Source of the DNA: Moorella humiferrea | Lineage (GTDB): Bacteria; Bacillota; DSM-521; Neomoorellales; Neomoorellaceae | Assembly (NCBI RefSeq): GCF_039233145.1 | Contig: NZ_CP136419.1 | Span: 1,834,001-1,898,000, forward strand | DNA: 64,000 nt | Direction: 5' to 3' | Shown here: positions 1 through 8,275 of the stretch, in pieces | Layout: each line of letters begins with the position of its first letter | Numbering within the stretch: the stretch's first letter is position 1 | Position numbers and translations under genes: made by a program | Notes under the pieces: generated by a model | Seen by the model: only the letters and a program-made list of their open reading frames with translations | What the model was told of the DNA's origin: nothing | Database searches by the model: none

Positions 1-194
1 TCCCTTCTTATGCCCATCACTTCCCGTAGAGCACGGGTGTGTATATCAAGAATGTTAGAAGCCTGAACATAATAATCATCCAGATTTGCTGTTAAATCCT
101 GATAAGCCTCCAGGAGAACGACTTCTGTTCCACCCTCGCACACATAGCGTTCTAAATAGTTTCTGTATGTATCGTAAAAAGCTTCGTGGATCAA
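1..194 (-). CDS. RsbU-type N-terminal domain protein, 5' end only (stressosome output)
   Basis: Partial gene whose first 64 codons are in the window; the rest lies beyond base 1. It begins with TTG at 194-192, with AGGAGG 7 bases upstream inside the end of the preceding rsbX-like gene. The peptide starts LIHEAFYDTYRNYLER and contains GGTEVVLLEAYQDL followed by LDIHTRALREV. This matches the helical RsbU N-terminal domain that docks the RsbT kinase (seen by eye). In Moorella thermoacetica the stressosome is reported to feed a second-messenger (diguanylate cyclase) output rather than sigma B, so this may be that cyclase. The catalytic domain is not visible, so a PP2C or histidine-kinase output remains possible. 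Confidence 0.6.
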   Translation of the reverse strand, partial: MIHEAFYDTYRNYLERYVCEGGTEVVLLEAYQDLTANLDDYYVQASNILDIHTRALREVMGIRR

Positions 195-195
195 G

Positions 196-807
196 TTACC
201 ACCTCCTGCCCATAATAATGCTGGCATCGTCTTCTCCTATACCAAATTCCTCGAGGATGGAACAAATAATGGCCAAGCCATCATCCCACCACCATTGCCG
301 GGGTAAGTTTCCCGGAAAAAAACTGCGTTTAATCCCATCTGAACAAGTTAACAGCATAGATTGCTCACCCAATTGTACCCTGCGCAAAGCAGGTACTATT
401 CTCCGTCCACCAACAACTCCACTTTGGCCAAGAAGACAATCAATATCTCCCGGGTTTATTATCCAGGCGCGGATGTTGCCCACCAGTATGTATTCGAGAA
501 AGCGTTTTTCCAATTTGCCCAGAAAGAGCGCACAGCCCCGCAGATGAAATGCGGTTGTCTCGATGTTGTGGAAAATATCTACGAGGCTCTCCCCGCCCTT
601 CTCTATTACACTTTGAATTCTCTCTAAAGAACGATATGCCTCTTCCCCATGCCCCAGCACATCGACACAGGCCACCAACAGGCTATTTTCCTTATACCCG
701 CCTATATAACAAAAATCCCCCCCAACGGTGCACCCATGGCGGGGACGCCAGCAGCCCCAGACCTGCCAGCCACTTGCCCCTATCTTATGCTGGGAATATA
801 AAGTCAA
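196..807 (-). CDS. rsbX: RsbX-like PP2C/SpoIIE-family serine phosphatase
   Basis: 203-residue single-domain PP2C-type phosphatase of about the size of RsbX. Visible motifs are GGDFCYIG near residue 29, VACVDVLGHGEEA near 45-57 and LTCSDGIKR near 155, which carry the metal-binding aspartates of the SpoIIE/RsbU/RsbX family. The expected role is to dephosphorylate RsbS and RsbR and so reset the stressosome after a stress signal. It overlaps the rsbT stop by 4 bases and is followed by the RsbU_N gene one base after its stop, so it is translationally coupled in the operon rsbR-rsbS-rsbT-rsbX. Assignment rests on motifs plus context. Confidence 0.85.
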   Translation of the reverse strand: MTLYSQHKIGASGWQVWGCWRPRHGCTVGGDFCYIGGYKENSLLVACVDVLGHGEEAYRSLERIQSVIEKGGESLVDIFHNIETTAFHLRGCALFLGKLEKRFLEYILVGNIRAWIINPGDIDCLLGQSGVVGGRRIVPALRRVQLGEQSMLLTCSDGIKRSFFPGNLPRQWWWDDGLAIICSILEEFGIGEDDASIIMGRRW

Positions 808-1253
808 AATTTGCGTCCCTTCTTTCCAGCTATGACTACCGTGCCTTTACCTACTTCTGAATATATAGCAAAGGAATCCATGAGGCGTTTTACGCCGGTA
901 AGGCCAATACCCAAGCTGCGTTCATATGTAGTATAGCCTTTAGTCATGACCAGATCAATATCGGCAATTCCTGGCCCTTGATCAGAAGCTATTATTTCTA
1001 AATATGGTCCTTCCTTTTCTTCCGTCTTTTTTTTGAGCATAATCTTACCCTGGCCGGCATAACGATAAATATTGCGCGCCAGTTCGGAAACGGCCGTGGC
1101 AATCTTAGTGACATCGGCCAGGGAAAACCCCGCCTCCTGGGCTAGCTGTTTGGCCATTTGCCTGGCTACGGCGATGTCTTCTTCTCTGGTTATACGGATA
1201 AATACATCAAAATCATCCGCAGGGCTTTCATAGACCTTAGCGATATCAAACAC
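804..1253 (-). CDS. rsbT: Serine/threonine kinase RsbT (stressosome switch kinase)
   Basis: 149-residue GHKL-fold kinase. The N box ELARNIYRYAG (about residues 56-66), the G1 box DQGPGIAD (about 91-98) and the G2 box SLGIGLTGVKRL form the ATP pocket typical of RsbT/RsbW/SpoIIAB kinases. RsbT is bound by the RsbR-RsbS shell, phosphorylates both STAS proteins on stress, is released, and then activates a partner that carries an RsbU-type N-terminus. Such a partner begins at base 194. The gene starts 3 bases after the rsbS stop and overlaps the phosphatase gene, so all four are one operon. Length and motifs are complete. Confidence 0.92.
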   Translation of the reverse strand: MFDIAKVYESPADDFDVFIRITREEDIAVARQMAKQLAQEAGFSLADVTKIATAVSELARNIYRYAGQGKIMLKKKTEEKEGPYLEIIASDQGPGIADIDLVMTKGYTTYERSLGIGLTGVKRLMDSFAIYSEVGKGTVVIAGKKGRKF

Positions 1254-1256
1254 AGC

Positions 1257-1658
1257 TTACCCAACTCCTGATTGGCTATCCGCTAAAAGCAGGGCATGCT
1301 CTAGGTCCCGGGCAATGGTAATATCTTGCAGCATAACCCCCATTTGAGCCAGGGTTAATGCCACCGGAGGTTGAAGGCCGCATAATACCGTCCGGCATCC
1401 CATCAACCGCGCCATGGCCGCCGTTTCGGAAATGGTGTAGGAAATATAGCTATCCATAATATCCACCATGCGTACATCAATAATAACCGCTCTAGCTCTG
1501 GTTTTTTCTATTTCTTCCAATATTTGCTGCTGCAAGAGGCCTACCGTTCTATCATCAAGGTCAATCTGAATCGGCACGAGTAAAAACTCATTTAAAGCGA
1601 TTATGGGTACAACCCTGGAGTCACCGTAGTTAGATCTCAAGTTCTCCATCGTCTTCAC
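1257..1658 (-). CDS. rsbS: RsbS, single-domain STAS scaffold of the stressosome
   Basis: 133-residue STAS-domain protein. The core runs VVPIIALNEFLLVPIQIDL, then VIIDVRMVDIMDSYI, where the serine in MDSYI is the conserved phosphorylation site of RsbS, and ends TIARDLEHAL. RsbS is the small scaffold subunit that sequesters RsbT. The 5' end overlaps rsbR by 29 bases. The first usable start is GTG at 1658, with ATG at 1649 as the alternative; no strong ribosome site decides between them, and coupling to rsbR termination is likely. Family assignment is secure because of the adjacent rsbR and rsbT. Confidence 0.9.
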   Translation of the reverse strand: MKTMENLRSNYGDSRVVPIIALNEFLLVPIQIDLDDRTVGLLQQQILEEIEKTRARAVIIDVRMVDIMDSYISYTISETAAMARLMGCRTVLCGLQPPVALTLAQMGVMLQDITIARDLEHALLLADSQSGVG

Positions 1659-2397
1659 TCTCTCTGCTTCCAGTTATAACCCGAGCTAACTGGCGACGTT
1701 TTTTCTTCTCATCAGCTATGATGGCGATACCCTTTCTCAAAGCATCTTCCAGATCCCTGGCAATAGTTACCATACGGAAATCCACCCCCAGTTTTACCAG
1801 GGTATGGGCTACTTCCGGTTTGATACCGGTCAAAATAACTTCAGCCCCTAAAAATCTAATGGCGTTAAACATTTCAATTAAAAATCCGCCCACGGCCGTA
1901 TCAATCATGGGAACGCCCGTTACATCGACCAATACCACTTTAGTCCGGGTAGCGCTTACCCTGTCTAGCAGTCTCTCAGCTATGCTCTGCGCCCACTGGC
2001 TGTCTAGATTGCCGATCAGGGCCACGAGCAACATATCCGTCCATATACGAATTATTGGGGTTGCCAGTTCCGGAAGCATACGGCGTAGATTGGTGATAGT
2101 CTGCTCGTGTTCTTTACGGATTTCCCCACAAATCTTAATAATTGTAAAAAGCAGGTCGGTGATAGGCAGATCGGGATGGTTTTCAGCCAATACCTTTATT
2201 TTTTCCGTTAAAGCCTCCTCTCCAGTTTCAGCTAATAATAAGCTTAAGGTTTCTTTAAGTTGTTCTGGCTGCTTTTTGTCTTTATTGTCGGGGCTCAGGA
2301 TCGCCGCTAAAAACTCATACCATAGCTTTTTCGTCTTGCCTGTAGCTGCCACTTCATTAATCAGTTCTTCTATTTTAATGTGGGCTTTAAACTCCAT
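1630..2397 (-). CDS. rsbR: RsbR, stressosome sensor/scaffold protein
   Basis: 255-residue protein with an all-alpha N-terminal sensor region (about residues 1-125, globin-like in RsbR proteins) and a C-terminal STAS domain. In the STAS domain VDVTGVPMIDTAVGG and VILTGIKPEVAH carry the two threonines that RsbT phosphorylates in the family. I place the start at ATG 2397 because GGAGG lies 8 bases upstream; an upstream in-frame start at 2463 adds 22 residues without a ribosome site. It is the first gene of the stressosome operon. Its sensor domain presumably defines the signal, which cannot be read from sequence. Confidence 0.9.
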   Translation of the reverse strand: MEFKAHIKIEELINEVAATGKTKKLWYEFLAAILSPDNKDKKQPEQLKETLSLLLAETGEEALTEKIKVLAENHPDLPITDLLFTIIKICGEIRKEHEQTITNLRRMLPELATPIIRIWTDMLLVALIGNLDSQWAQSIAERLLDRVSATRTKVVLVDVTGVPMIDTAVGGFLIEMFNAIRFLGAEVILTGIKPEVAHTLVKLGVDFRMVTIARDLEDALRKGIAIIADEKKKRRQLARVITGSRESEDDGELEI

Positions 2398-2563
2398 TAA
2401 TTTCCCTCCAATTTCAGGTAATAATATCCACCTTCTAAAATAAATAGTGTTTATTTTATTCAATACCTATCACCTGTTTCCTGCTTCATATGCTAAATCA
2501 TTTATTTTTGAAAAATTATATTACTTACTCGACCCCCTCACTCATTAACTGGTTTGGATTTCC

Positions 2564-2593
2564 TTGACAAGAGGAGTTCGTTAAAGTTAATAT
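2564..2593 (+). promoter_or_regulatory. Promoter of the first c-di-GMP riboswitch transcript
   Basis: A TTGACA box at 2564-2569 and TAATAT at 2588-2593 are separated by 18 bases. Together they form a near-consensus vegetative promoter that points into the riboswitch starting about 30 bases downstream. Confidence 0.65.
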
Positions 2594-2625
2594 AAAAATT
2601 GGTTTAGAAAAAATAAATACAACTT

Positions 2626-2728
2626 CTCTACCGCCAAGGGCAAACTCGATCGAAAGACGGGGACGCAAAGCCACGGGCCTAAATCTCTTTTTTGAGATAC
2701 GGCAGCCGGGTTTCCGGTAGGATGCTGT
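2626..2728 (+). promoter_or_regulatory. c-di-GMP-I (GEMM-I) riboswitch aptamer 1
   Basis: The sequence carries the conserved GEMM-I core: AAGGGCAAAC, then a GAAA tetraloop hairpin (CGATCGAAAGACGG), then GGACGCAAAGCC, GGGCCTAA, and a second stem containing GCAGCCGGGTTTCCGG, which fits the tetraloop-receptor arm. It lies between its own promoter and a terminator hairpin and precedes the 92-codon gene at 2845 and the PAS/HD gene at 3147. GEMM-I aptamers bind cyclic di-GMP. Whether ligand turns expression on or off cannot be told by eye. Confidence 0.93.
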
Positions 2729-2736
2729 AGGATGGT

Positions 2737-2776
2737 GCCAGGCTAGTAAAATACGTATGTAGTTGCCTGGTTTTTA
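2737..2776 (+). terminator. Expression-platform terminator of riboswitch 1
   Basis: GCCAGGC (2737-2743) pairs with GCCTGGT (2765-2771) and is followed by TTTTTATTT. It sits directly after the aptamer, so it is the probable ligand-controlled terminator. Confidence 0.7.
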
Positions 2777-2844
2777 TTTAGGCTTTTTTCATTTAATAAT
2801 CTGTCTTTTGTTACGGTAGAGCAAGGTGCCTTTCTAAAAAGGCG

Positions 2845-3123
2845 ATGACTGGTATGGATAACTGGCGAGGGCACCAGTATTGGGCTGCAGTTAAAGACGG
2901 TAAACTTATAATCGAGCATCCTGAAGGTGAGCCATATTCATATCGGGAGCTATACCTATATAACCCGCGGTTACGAACAGTATATAAAATTTCGATTAAA
3001 CCCAGAGAGTGGAATAGATATCATTCCAATACACGCGGCCGAAATCTATTCGCCAGACCGATATATGGAAAAAAACGCCGAGAGGCAGATACGAGGTACC
3101 AGGTAGCCTGGGGAAAGGCTTAA
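2845..3123 (+). CDS. Unknown small basic protein under c-di-GMP riboswitch control
   Basis: 92 residues, no family recognised. The protein is rich in Tyr, Arg and Trp (for example GEPYSYRELYLYNPRLRTVY and a basic tail with KKRREAD), has no signal peptide, membrane segment or metal motif, and looks like a small soluble nucleic-acid- or protein-binding protein, but nothing proves that. A second possible start is the ATG at 2854; the upstream ribosome site (AAAAGGCG) is weak. It is the first gene after riboswitch 1 and its terminator, and the PAS/HD gene follows 23 bases later with its own strong ribosome site. Its position makes it a likely c-di-GMP response gene. Confidence 0.6.
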   Translation: MTGMDNWRGHQYWAAVKDGKLIIEHPEGEPYSYRELYLYNPRLRTVYKISIKPREWNRYHSNTRGRNLFARPIYGKKRREADTRYQVAWGKA

Positions 3124-3146
3124 AAAGAGCCGAAAGGAGACAAAAA

Positions 3147-4409
3147 ATGCCTGACAACTATACCCCCAATATAGCCACTATTTCTCCTACAACCAGCCTA
3201 GGGGAGGCCATCGCCACCATTATTAATACCGGTAGTTTCGTTTTAAAGATTGCCGGCGCAGGAGATAACCCCGAAGGATGGCTCAATTACCTCGACATAT
3301 TAAAAATCATTCAGGACGCCCCTGAAGGCGCGACCCTAAGGGCGCGTCGGATTAAGGATTACATACACCCGGATAACAATGCGCACGATCTGTATTCAGT
3401 CGAAAAACTCCTGGCCCAGGCCCTGGAAAATCACGCCAGGGAACAGGAATTGCGTCTGGTGCTTGAAGAGCTCATCAATGTAGTAATTGCCGAGGCGCCG
3501 GTGGGCTTGGCCTTTTTGAACCCCCAGGGCGAAATCCTGCATCTCAACTCCCTGGCGGAACAACTATTGCAAGCGGCTTCCCTCAGCTGTGTCGATTTAA
3601 TAAAAATGGCGAATAACAATGAAACGAAAACCATCAGGGCTAATAGTCGCACCTACAAATTGTGGGTGGTCAAGTCCGGAAAAGAAAAAGCCCCCGGGTA
3701 TTTAGCTATTTTCGTCGATGTAACTACCGAACAGCAGCTCGTAGAAAAAGTAAAATATGCCCAGCAGGAGGCCGAAATGGCGCTGGCCACCCTCCTTCCC
3801 GATCAGCGGGTGGAAGCCAGATTGCGAGCCATTGTAGAATATATGGACGAATACGACTCGGCGACGGGAAGGATCAAAATCACCGGTGTGATTCGGGAAG
3901 GCGTGTATCGTCATGTAATCAACATCCTGCGCCTGATAGCCGAACTCTCCAAACAGGGGCTTACCGAGCTGCCGGGCATAGATAAAGATGTCCTCGTTCA
4001 GGCGGCGATATTCCACGACCTGGCCAAGGTGCAGCCTTACTTACACCCGGGGGATGTCGTGGACCCGCAGGAAGTTTTTGAGCCCGGCTATGTGCACGCC
4101 TTCCGCAGCGCTTCCATGGCCAGGGGAATCTACAACATAGACGAGCGGACGGTTAATCTCATAAAATATCACCACCATGAAGAAAACGACCTGCCGGCAG
4201 AGTATCCCCTCTACCTCCTGCCCATGTACCGCCTCTTCCGGCTCCTAGACGGTTTATCGGCGGGTATCACCAGGAGGGGCTCCCGGGTAAAGTTAACAAC
4301 CAACGGCACCCTTATTAGCGTTAGGGAAGAAAGCTCCTTTCCCCTCTACAACCAACATCTGGAGCTGGACCTGTATTCCGGCAGAAAGGTCGTTAAACCT
4401 TTAGATTAA
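3147..4409 (+). CDS. CBS-like/PAS/HD-domain phosphohydrolase, signalling
   Basis: 420 residues with three parts. An N-terminal CBS-like region (about 1-85, SLGEAIATIINTGSFVLKI, then EGWLNYLDIL) is followed by a PAS-like segment (about 110-200, APVGLAFLNPQGEILHLN, then YLAIFVDVTTEQQL). The C-terminal HD domain (about 240-400) has IFHDLAKVQP, YHHHEEN and LLDGLSAGITRRGSR. The HD dyad and later His/Asp residues are intact, so hydrolase activity is plausible, but the GYP of HD-GYP c-di-GMP phosphodiesterases is absent. It starts at ATG 3147 with AAAGGAG upstream and lies behind riboswitch 1. A paralogue (4406-5518) is convergent, the two stops overlapping by 4 bases. Substrate unknown. Confidence 0.8.
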   Translation: MPDNYTPNIATISPTTSLGEAIATIINTGSFVLKIAGAGDNPEGWLNYLDILKIIQDAPEGATLRARRIKDYIHPDNNAHDLYSVEKLLAQALENHAREQELRLVLEELINVVIAEAPVGLAFLNPQGEILHLNSLAEQLLQAASLSCVDLIKMANNNETKTIRANSRTYKLWVVKSGKEKAPGYLAIFVDVTTEQQLVEKVKYAQQEAEMALATLLPDQRVEARLRAIVEYMDEYDSATGRIKITGVIREGVYRHVINILRLIAELSKQGLTELPGIDKDVLVQAAIFHDLAKVQPYLHPGDVVDPQEVFEPGYVHAFRSASMARGIYNIDERTVNLIKYHHHEENDLPAEYPLYLLPMYRLFRLLDGLSAGITRRGSRVKLTTNGTLISVREESSFPLYNQHLELDLYSGRKVVKPLD

Positions 4410-5518
4410 TAGTTCGTTTCCACTCGCTGCTCCAGGGGCTTCACTTCTACACGGCCGGAATGAAGATCGAGTTCCAGGCAACGGTTATAAATCGGATGGG
4501 CGCTTTCTTCCCTCACCTGGACGATCGCTCCCCTTACCGCCAGGCTTATCCTGGAGCCCCGCCTGGTGATCCCCGCCGAAAGCCCATCCAGCAGGCGGAA
4601 GAGCCTATGCATGGGTAAAAGGCCCCGAGGAAAATCGGACGGCAGTTCACCGTCGGGATGGTGATGATATTGAATAAGATAAACTATGCTCCGCTCCAGT
4701 TGGTAAACCTTGCGGGCCAAAGAGGCGCTGCGGAAAGCGTGGTACTGCCCCGGCTCGAAGGCTTCTTTAGGGTCGACCATATCGCCGACCTCTAGATGGG
4801 GCTGGACTTTACCAACATCGTGATAGATAGAGGTTTGTACTAATATTTCCCTTGAAATGCCGTCGACAGCCTTCAGCCCTTTCATAAACAATTCCGTCAA
4901 CAACCGAAGAATATTGATGACGTGGCGGTAAACCCCTTCCTTTATAATGCCGGTAATCTTTATTTTGCCGGTTGCCGAGTCGTACTCGTCCCGGTATTCC
5001 GGTATGGATTTAAGCCGGGCCACAACTTCGGGATCGACAATAAGGTTGCCCAGGGCCATTTCAAGTTCTTCCTGGGAATGGCGCAGCGTTGCAAGCTGGA
5101 CTTTTGATTCTTTTCGCAGTTCCCTTTCCCGGTCGCGTTCTTCCAGGGCTACCCGCAACAGCCCATACGTTGTAAAGATGCCCGATTTCCCCTTCCTGGT
5201 GAGGAAATAAGGTGGGTTGTGCTCCCTCTTTTCCGCCCATAAACATATAGCTGAAAGCCCTGCTTCTTCTTCCAGGTAGTCGTCCTCGGCAATAGGTTTT
5301 ATGAATACCCTTATGCCACTTTCCATTATCCTATTCATGCCGGGTTCCTTCACAAAGGTTCGCAGAATGTCCAGACCGTGCAGCCACCCTACAGGTTCTT
5401 CCGCATTATTGATTACCTGCAATACAAAACTATCATTTTCAAGCATCTTTTTTATGGCTTCTGCGATGCTGGCACCTTCCGCAATAGATGGTATTTCACG
5501 GGAATCCGAAGTAAGCAT
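4406..5518 (-). CDS. CBS-like/HD-domain phosphohydrolase, paralogue without PAS
   Basis: 370 residues, paralogue of the gene at 3147. It has the same CBS-like N-terminus (SIAEAIKKMLENDSFVLQV, then GWLHGLDIL) and the same HD domain (IYHDVGKVQP, YHHHPDG, LLDGLSAGITRRGSR), but the middle part has no PAS domain and instead a short charged coil. About two thirds of HD-domain residues look identical between the two copies. AAGGAGG precedes the ATG at 5518. It is the last gene of the MCP-CheW-HD set behind riboswitch 2, so both paralogues sit in c-di-GMP-controlled transcripts converging on each other. Possible nucleotide phosphohydrolase or partner of the MCP; substrate unknown. Confidence 0.78.
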   Translation of the reverse strand: MLTSDSREIPSIAEGASIAEAIKKMLENDSFVLQVINNAEEPVGWLHGLDILRTFVKEPGMNRIMESGIRVFIKPIAEDDYLEEEAGLSAICLWAEKREHNPPYFLTRKGKSGIFTTYGLLRVALEERDRERELRKESKVQLATLRHSQEELEMALGNLIVDPEVVARLKSIPEYRDEYDSATGKIKITGIIKEGVYRHVINILRLLTELFMKGLKAVDGISREILVQTSIYHDVGKVQPHLEVGDMVDPKEAFEPGQYHAFRSASLARKVYQLERSIVYLIQYHHHPDGELPSDFPRGLLPMHRLFRLLDGLSAGITRRGSRISLAVRGAIVQVREESAHPIYNRCLELDLHSGRVEVKPLEQRVETNY

Positions 5519-5572
5519 GTTCCTCTATAATTCCTCCTTGAAAACGTCGAGTAAACTATTAAGGGGCTTACC

Positions 5573-5794
5573 TTAAGCTCCCCGCTTTAAATTCAGCCGC
5601 TTAATACTCGGAAGAATGTTGCCCCTGAGGTTGGCGAGCCCCCGCATGTACGGGGGCGTCAGGGGCACCTTCACCACGTATGGAACACGAATGATCTCCT
5701 GGAGGTACTCTATCGCTATGCCGTAGCTTTTCTGTCCCAGACGAAAGACCACGTACTGGTCAAGGCTTGCAACCGTTGCCCCGGCTATTGCCAT
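5573..5794 (-). CDS. Half-length CheW-like protein
   Basis: 73 residues that match the N-terminal half of CheW. VVFRLGQKSYGIAIEYLQEI is the first strand pair, followed by VPLTPPYMRGLANLRGNILP, the region that contacts MCP and CheA. A normal CheW has about 150 residues, and here the second beta-barrel half is missing. The stop is TAA, so it is not a recoded selenocysteine site. The reading frame stays open for a further 17 codons after the stop but does not resemble CheW. It lies 30 bases after the MCP gene and 54 bases before the HD gene. It is either a decayed adaptor or a minimal one that works with the unusual MCP. Confidence 0.7.
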   Translation of the reverse strand: MAIAGATVASLDQYVVFRLGQKSYGIAIEYLQEIIRVPYVVKVPLTPPYMRGLANLRGNILPSIKRLNLKRGA

Positions 5795-5824
5795 ATACCT
5801 TCCTCCTCGTTCACTCCGATTTCT

Positions 5825-7753
5825 TTAGCCCTGCTGGAGCTCGTCCGCCAGAGCTGCAATTTCCTCGATAGCCTGGGCAAGCTCTTTCATGCCTTCTGCT
5901 TGCTGGCGGCTGGCGGCGGCTGCTTCTTCTGCCGCTTTACTGGCTTCCTGGGCAGCCGTACTTATCTGCTCTACTCCTCTGGCTGCCTTTTCTACCCTTA
6001 GGAGGCTTTCATCTGCCTGCTTTTTAACCATTTCCACCCCCTCAACGACCACCCGCATATCGGTTTCAATAAGGTCAAGGTCGGCCGTTGTTTTTTGGGC
6101 TTTTTCCGCTTCCTTTTGAATTACATCCCCAATAGTAGTAATGTCCCACTGTACGTTCATCACTTGCTCTTGAATGCCCTTTACCATTTCCTTGATCTGC
6201 TCGGCGTTGCGGGCACTCTCCTGGGCAAGGTTCCGGATGTCTGAAGCTACTACCGCGAACCCCTTACCGTACTCGCCGGCCCGGGCTGACTCTATAACGC
6301 CGCTTACCGCCAGCATGTTGGTCTGGATGCTTACGCTCTCTATGGTGTCTACTATCTTATCGATCATGCGGGCGTTCCACTCTAGCTGGTTAACCTTGTG
6401 TACGTTCTCAAGGTTGGTGGCTGCCGCCTGCTTGATCCCTTTAATCAACTCATTTACCCTGACTTTGTTCTCAGCCAGCAAGTCACTAAGTTCCTGTACT
6501 GCAGATTTAGACTCATCGGCCTCCTTCGCAATTACTCCCATCGATTTTTCGATCTGCTTGATGGCGGCGGAGAATTCCTCAGAAGCCGATGCCTGTTGCT
6601 CTGCCGATTTCGCTATTTGATTTAGGGCGGCGTTAATCTCTTCTGCCGAACGGCTGGCCTCCTCAATGGCCGAGGATAGTTCCTCCGCCGCTGCCGCCAG
6701 GCCCTCGGCCGATTTGACCACATCAGTCGAGTGCTTGAGTTCATCAGCCAGATCGGCTAAATTATTACTGTTATTGCTTATCTCCTCTAGTGCCCGGGCC
6801 TGTTGCTCAACCCCCTGCAAGGCCTGCTCAGTGGCGCTGGCCTGCTCCTCAGCAGTCGCAGCTATCTGTTCGCTACCTTTCTGGAACTCGGCTACCGCTT
6901 TTTCTACTTCCGTGACCAGCTGCTCAATCCTAGCAGCTCCTTCCACTACTTTGGCTACAGAAGTAGTAATCTTCTTAAGCTCTTCCGTGATAGTCTTACC
7001 TTTTTCCGCCTCGCCCCTGGCTACCTCAGCTGCCTTGTTGATGGCTTCAGCCACCGTGCGCACGTCTTCCTGCACACTGTCTACTATCTTCCGTATGTCG
7101 CTGGCCGCTTTCTCGGAAGTCTCTGCCAAGGTTCTTACTTCGTCCGCCACTACAGCAAACCCGCGGCCGTGCTCCCCAGCCCGCGCCGCCTCAATTGCAG
7201 CGTTCAGGGCTAGAAGGTTTGTCTGGTCGGCTATCCTTACTACGGTCCGGACGATCTCGTCAATCTTGGACGCCTCTTCTTCCAGTTTTGCTACGACCCT
7301 GGCCGACTCCTCGTTCCTGGCTGCGCTGGCGTCTACCCCTTGGATCAAAACCTCAATATCGTCAATCATGCGGCTCACCAGATTCTTTATGGCTTCACAC
7401 CGGTTCAAGGATTCCCGCGCTTGCTGCACCGAAAGCTTGGCAGCTTCGCCGATAGCTTGGATAGCGGACAAGGACTGTTGGGTAGCGCCGCTCGCTTTCT
7501 GGGCTCCGCTGGCTATTTGTTCCATGGCAGTTCGTAGTTCTTCTACCGCGCTGGAGGCTTCCTCCACGCCGGCAGAAAGTTTTTCCGCCGCGCTGGCTAT
7601 CCGCTCGGCAATCTGTTGCAGCTTTGCAAAAGTCCGTGCCTCCATTTCTTTCTTATCGCTTTCTTTGTCCGGTTCACCCTTGCGAGTCTCGCCGTATATT
7701 CCTCGGTTGGCAGAAGGTAAAGGCTCCAATGTTTTAGAGGCATTAATTGCCAT
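5825..7753 (-). CDS. Cytoplasmic methyl-accepting chemotaxis protein with two tandem signalling domains
   Basis: 642 residues, almost entirely coiled coil, with no transmembrane segment and no recognisable sensor domain. Two MCP hairpin tips are present. The first is near residues 175-220 with the canonical [16 protein letters not shown] and [16 protein letters not shown]. The second, near 470-515, is divergent, with [16 protein letters not shown] and [16 protein letters not shown]. The divergent tip may have altered CheA/CheW contacts. It is the first gene after riboswitch 2 and its terminator, and a half-length CheW follows. It could act as a soluble array component or a c-di-GMP-induced modulator of chemotaxis; the ligand is unknown. 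Confidence 0.85.
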   Translation of the reverse strand: MAINASKTLEPLPSANRGIYGETRKGEPDKESDKKEMEARTFAKLQQIAERIASAAEKLSAGVEEASSAVEELRTAMEQIASGAQKASGATQQSLSAIQAIGEAAKLSVQQARESLNRCEAIKNLVSRMIDDIEVLIQGVDASAARNEESARVVAKLEEEASKIDEIVRTVVRIADQTNLLALNAAIEAARAGEHGRGFAVVADEVRTLAETSEKAASDIRKIVDSVQEDVRTVAEAINKAAEVARGEAEKGKTITEELKKITTSVAKVVEGAARIEQLVTEVEKAVAEFQKGSEQIAATAEEQASATEQALQGVEQQARALEEISNNSNNLADLADELKHSTDVVKSAEGLAAAAEELSSAIEEASRSAEEINAALNQIAKSAEQQASASEEFSAAIKQIEKSMGVIAKEADESKSAVQELSDLLAENKVRVNELIKGIKQAAATNLENVHKVNQLEWNARMIDKIVDTIESVSIQTNMLAVSGVIESARAGEYGKGFAVVASDIRNLAQESARNAEQIKEMVKGIQEQVMNVQWDITTIGDVIQKEAEKAQKTTADLDLIETDMRVVVEGVEMVKKQADESLLRVEKAARGVEQISTAAQEASKAAEEAAAASRQQAEGMKELAQAIEEIAALADELQQG

Positions 7754-7854
7754 GATTACAAACTTCTCCTTAATGTTTTCGGTATTTGTTTAACCATTTT
7801 AACCAAACATTGTTTGGATACGATAGTGACTAGAGGAAATAATTTTCGTCTAGC

Positions 7855-7886
7855 AAAAAATAAAGGGAACAGGTTACCTGTTCCCT
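7855..7886 (-). terminator. Terminator after riboswitch 2, before the MCP gene
   Basis: On the minus strand AGGGAACAGGT pairs with ACCTGTTCCCT with a one-base centre, followed by TTTATTTTTT. It lies between the aptamer and the MCP start, so it is the likely regulated terminator. Confidence 0.8.
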
Positions 7887-7917
7887 CTACGAGCCTATAC
7901 AATTCACTTTATCTCCT

Positions 7918-8015
7918 CGAAGGTCCACCGGCAACCTGGCAACCATAGCTTATACAAGCCTTAGGCCCATGGCTTTGCGACCCCGTCTTTTAACGGGTTT
8001 GCCCTTAACGTTGAC
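7918..8015 (-). promoter_or_regulatory. c-di-GMP-I (GEMM-I) riboswitch aptamer 2
   Basis: The minus strand reads AAGGGCAAACCCG, a GTTAAAAGAC hairpin, GGGGTCGCAAAGCC, GGGCCTAAGG, and a receptor stem ending GGTTGCCGG. These are the GEMM-I core elements in order, closely similar to aptamer 1. The intrinsic terminator at 7855-7886 and the MCP operon follow. Confidence 0.92.
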
Positions 8016-8275
8016 TTATTTAACAATTTGCTTAGTATCAGGGGTGATCGGGTGTAGTTAGTTTTTGCCAATTATAAGTCTTCAGGGTAGTTCCAATTTA
8101 ACCGCCCTTTAAACATTTGGCGTTATCGCTTATCGGGAAAGCAATCTGCTATTTTTCTTCAAAAGATCCACTATCGCCAGCTTCTTCCTGTAAAGGCAGC
8201 TAGGTGAGTGCCAACACTTTGCCCTCCTTAATCTGGGCTGTTAATTCTTCGTAACTTTGAAGGCTGGCCGGCAAA

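Noticed and set aside
5573-5575. CheW stop as a recoded selenocysteine codon
   Set aside because: The stop is TAA, not TGA, and the sequence after it does not continue CheW.
6666-7793. Long plus-strand open frame (375 codons) opposite the MCP gene
   Set aside because: It is the antisense shadow of a coiled-coil gene with Ala/Ser-rich codons; the MCP motifs and ribosome site are on the minus strand.
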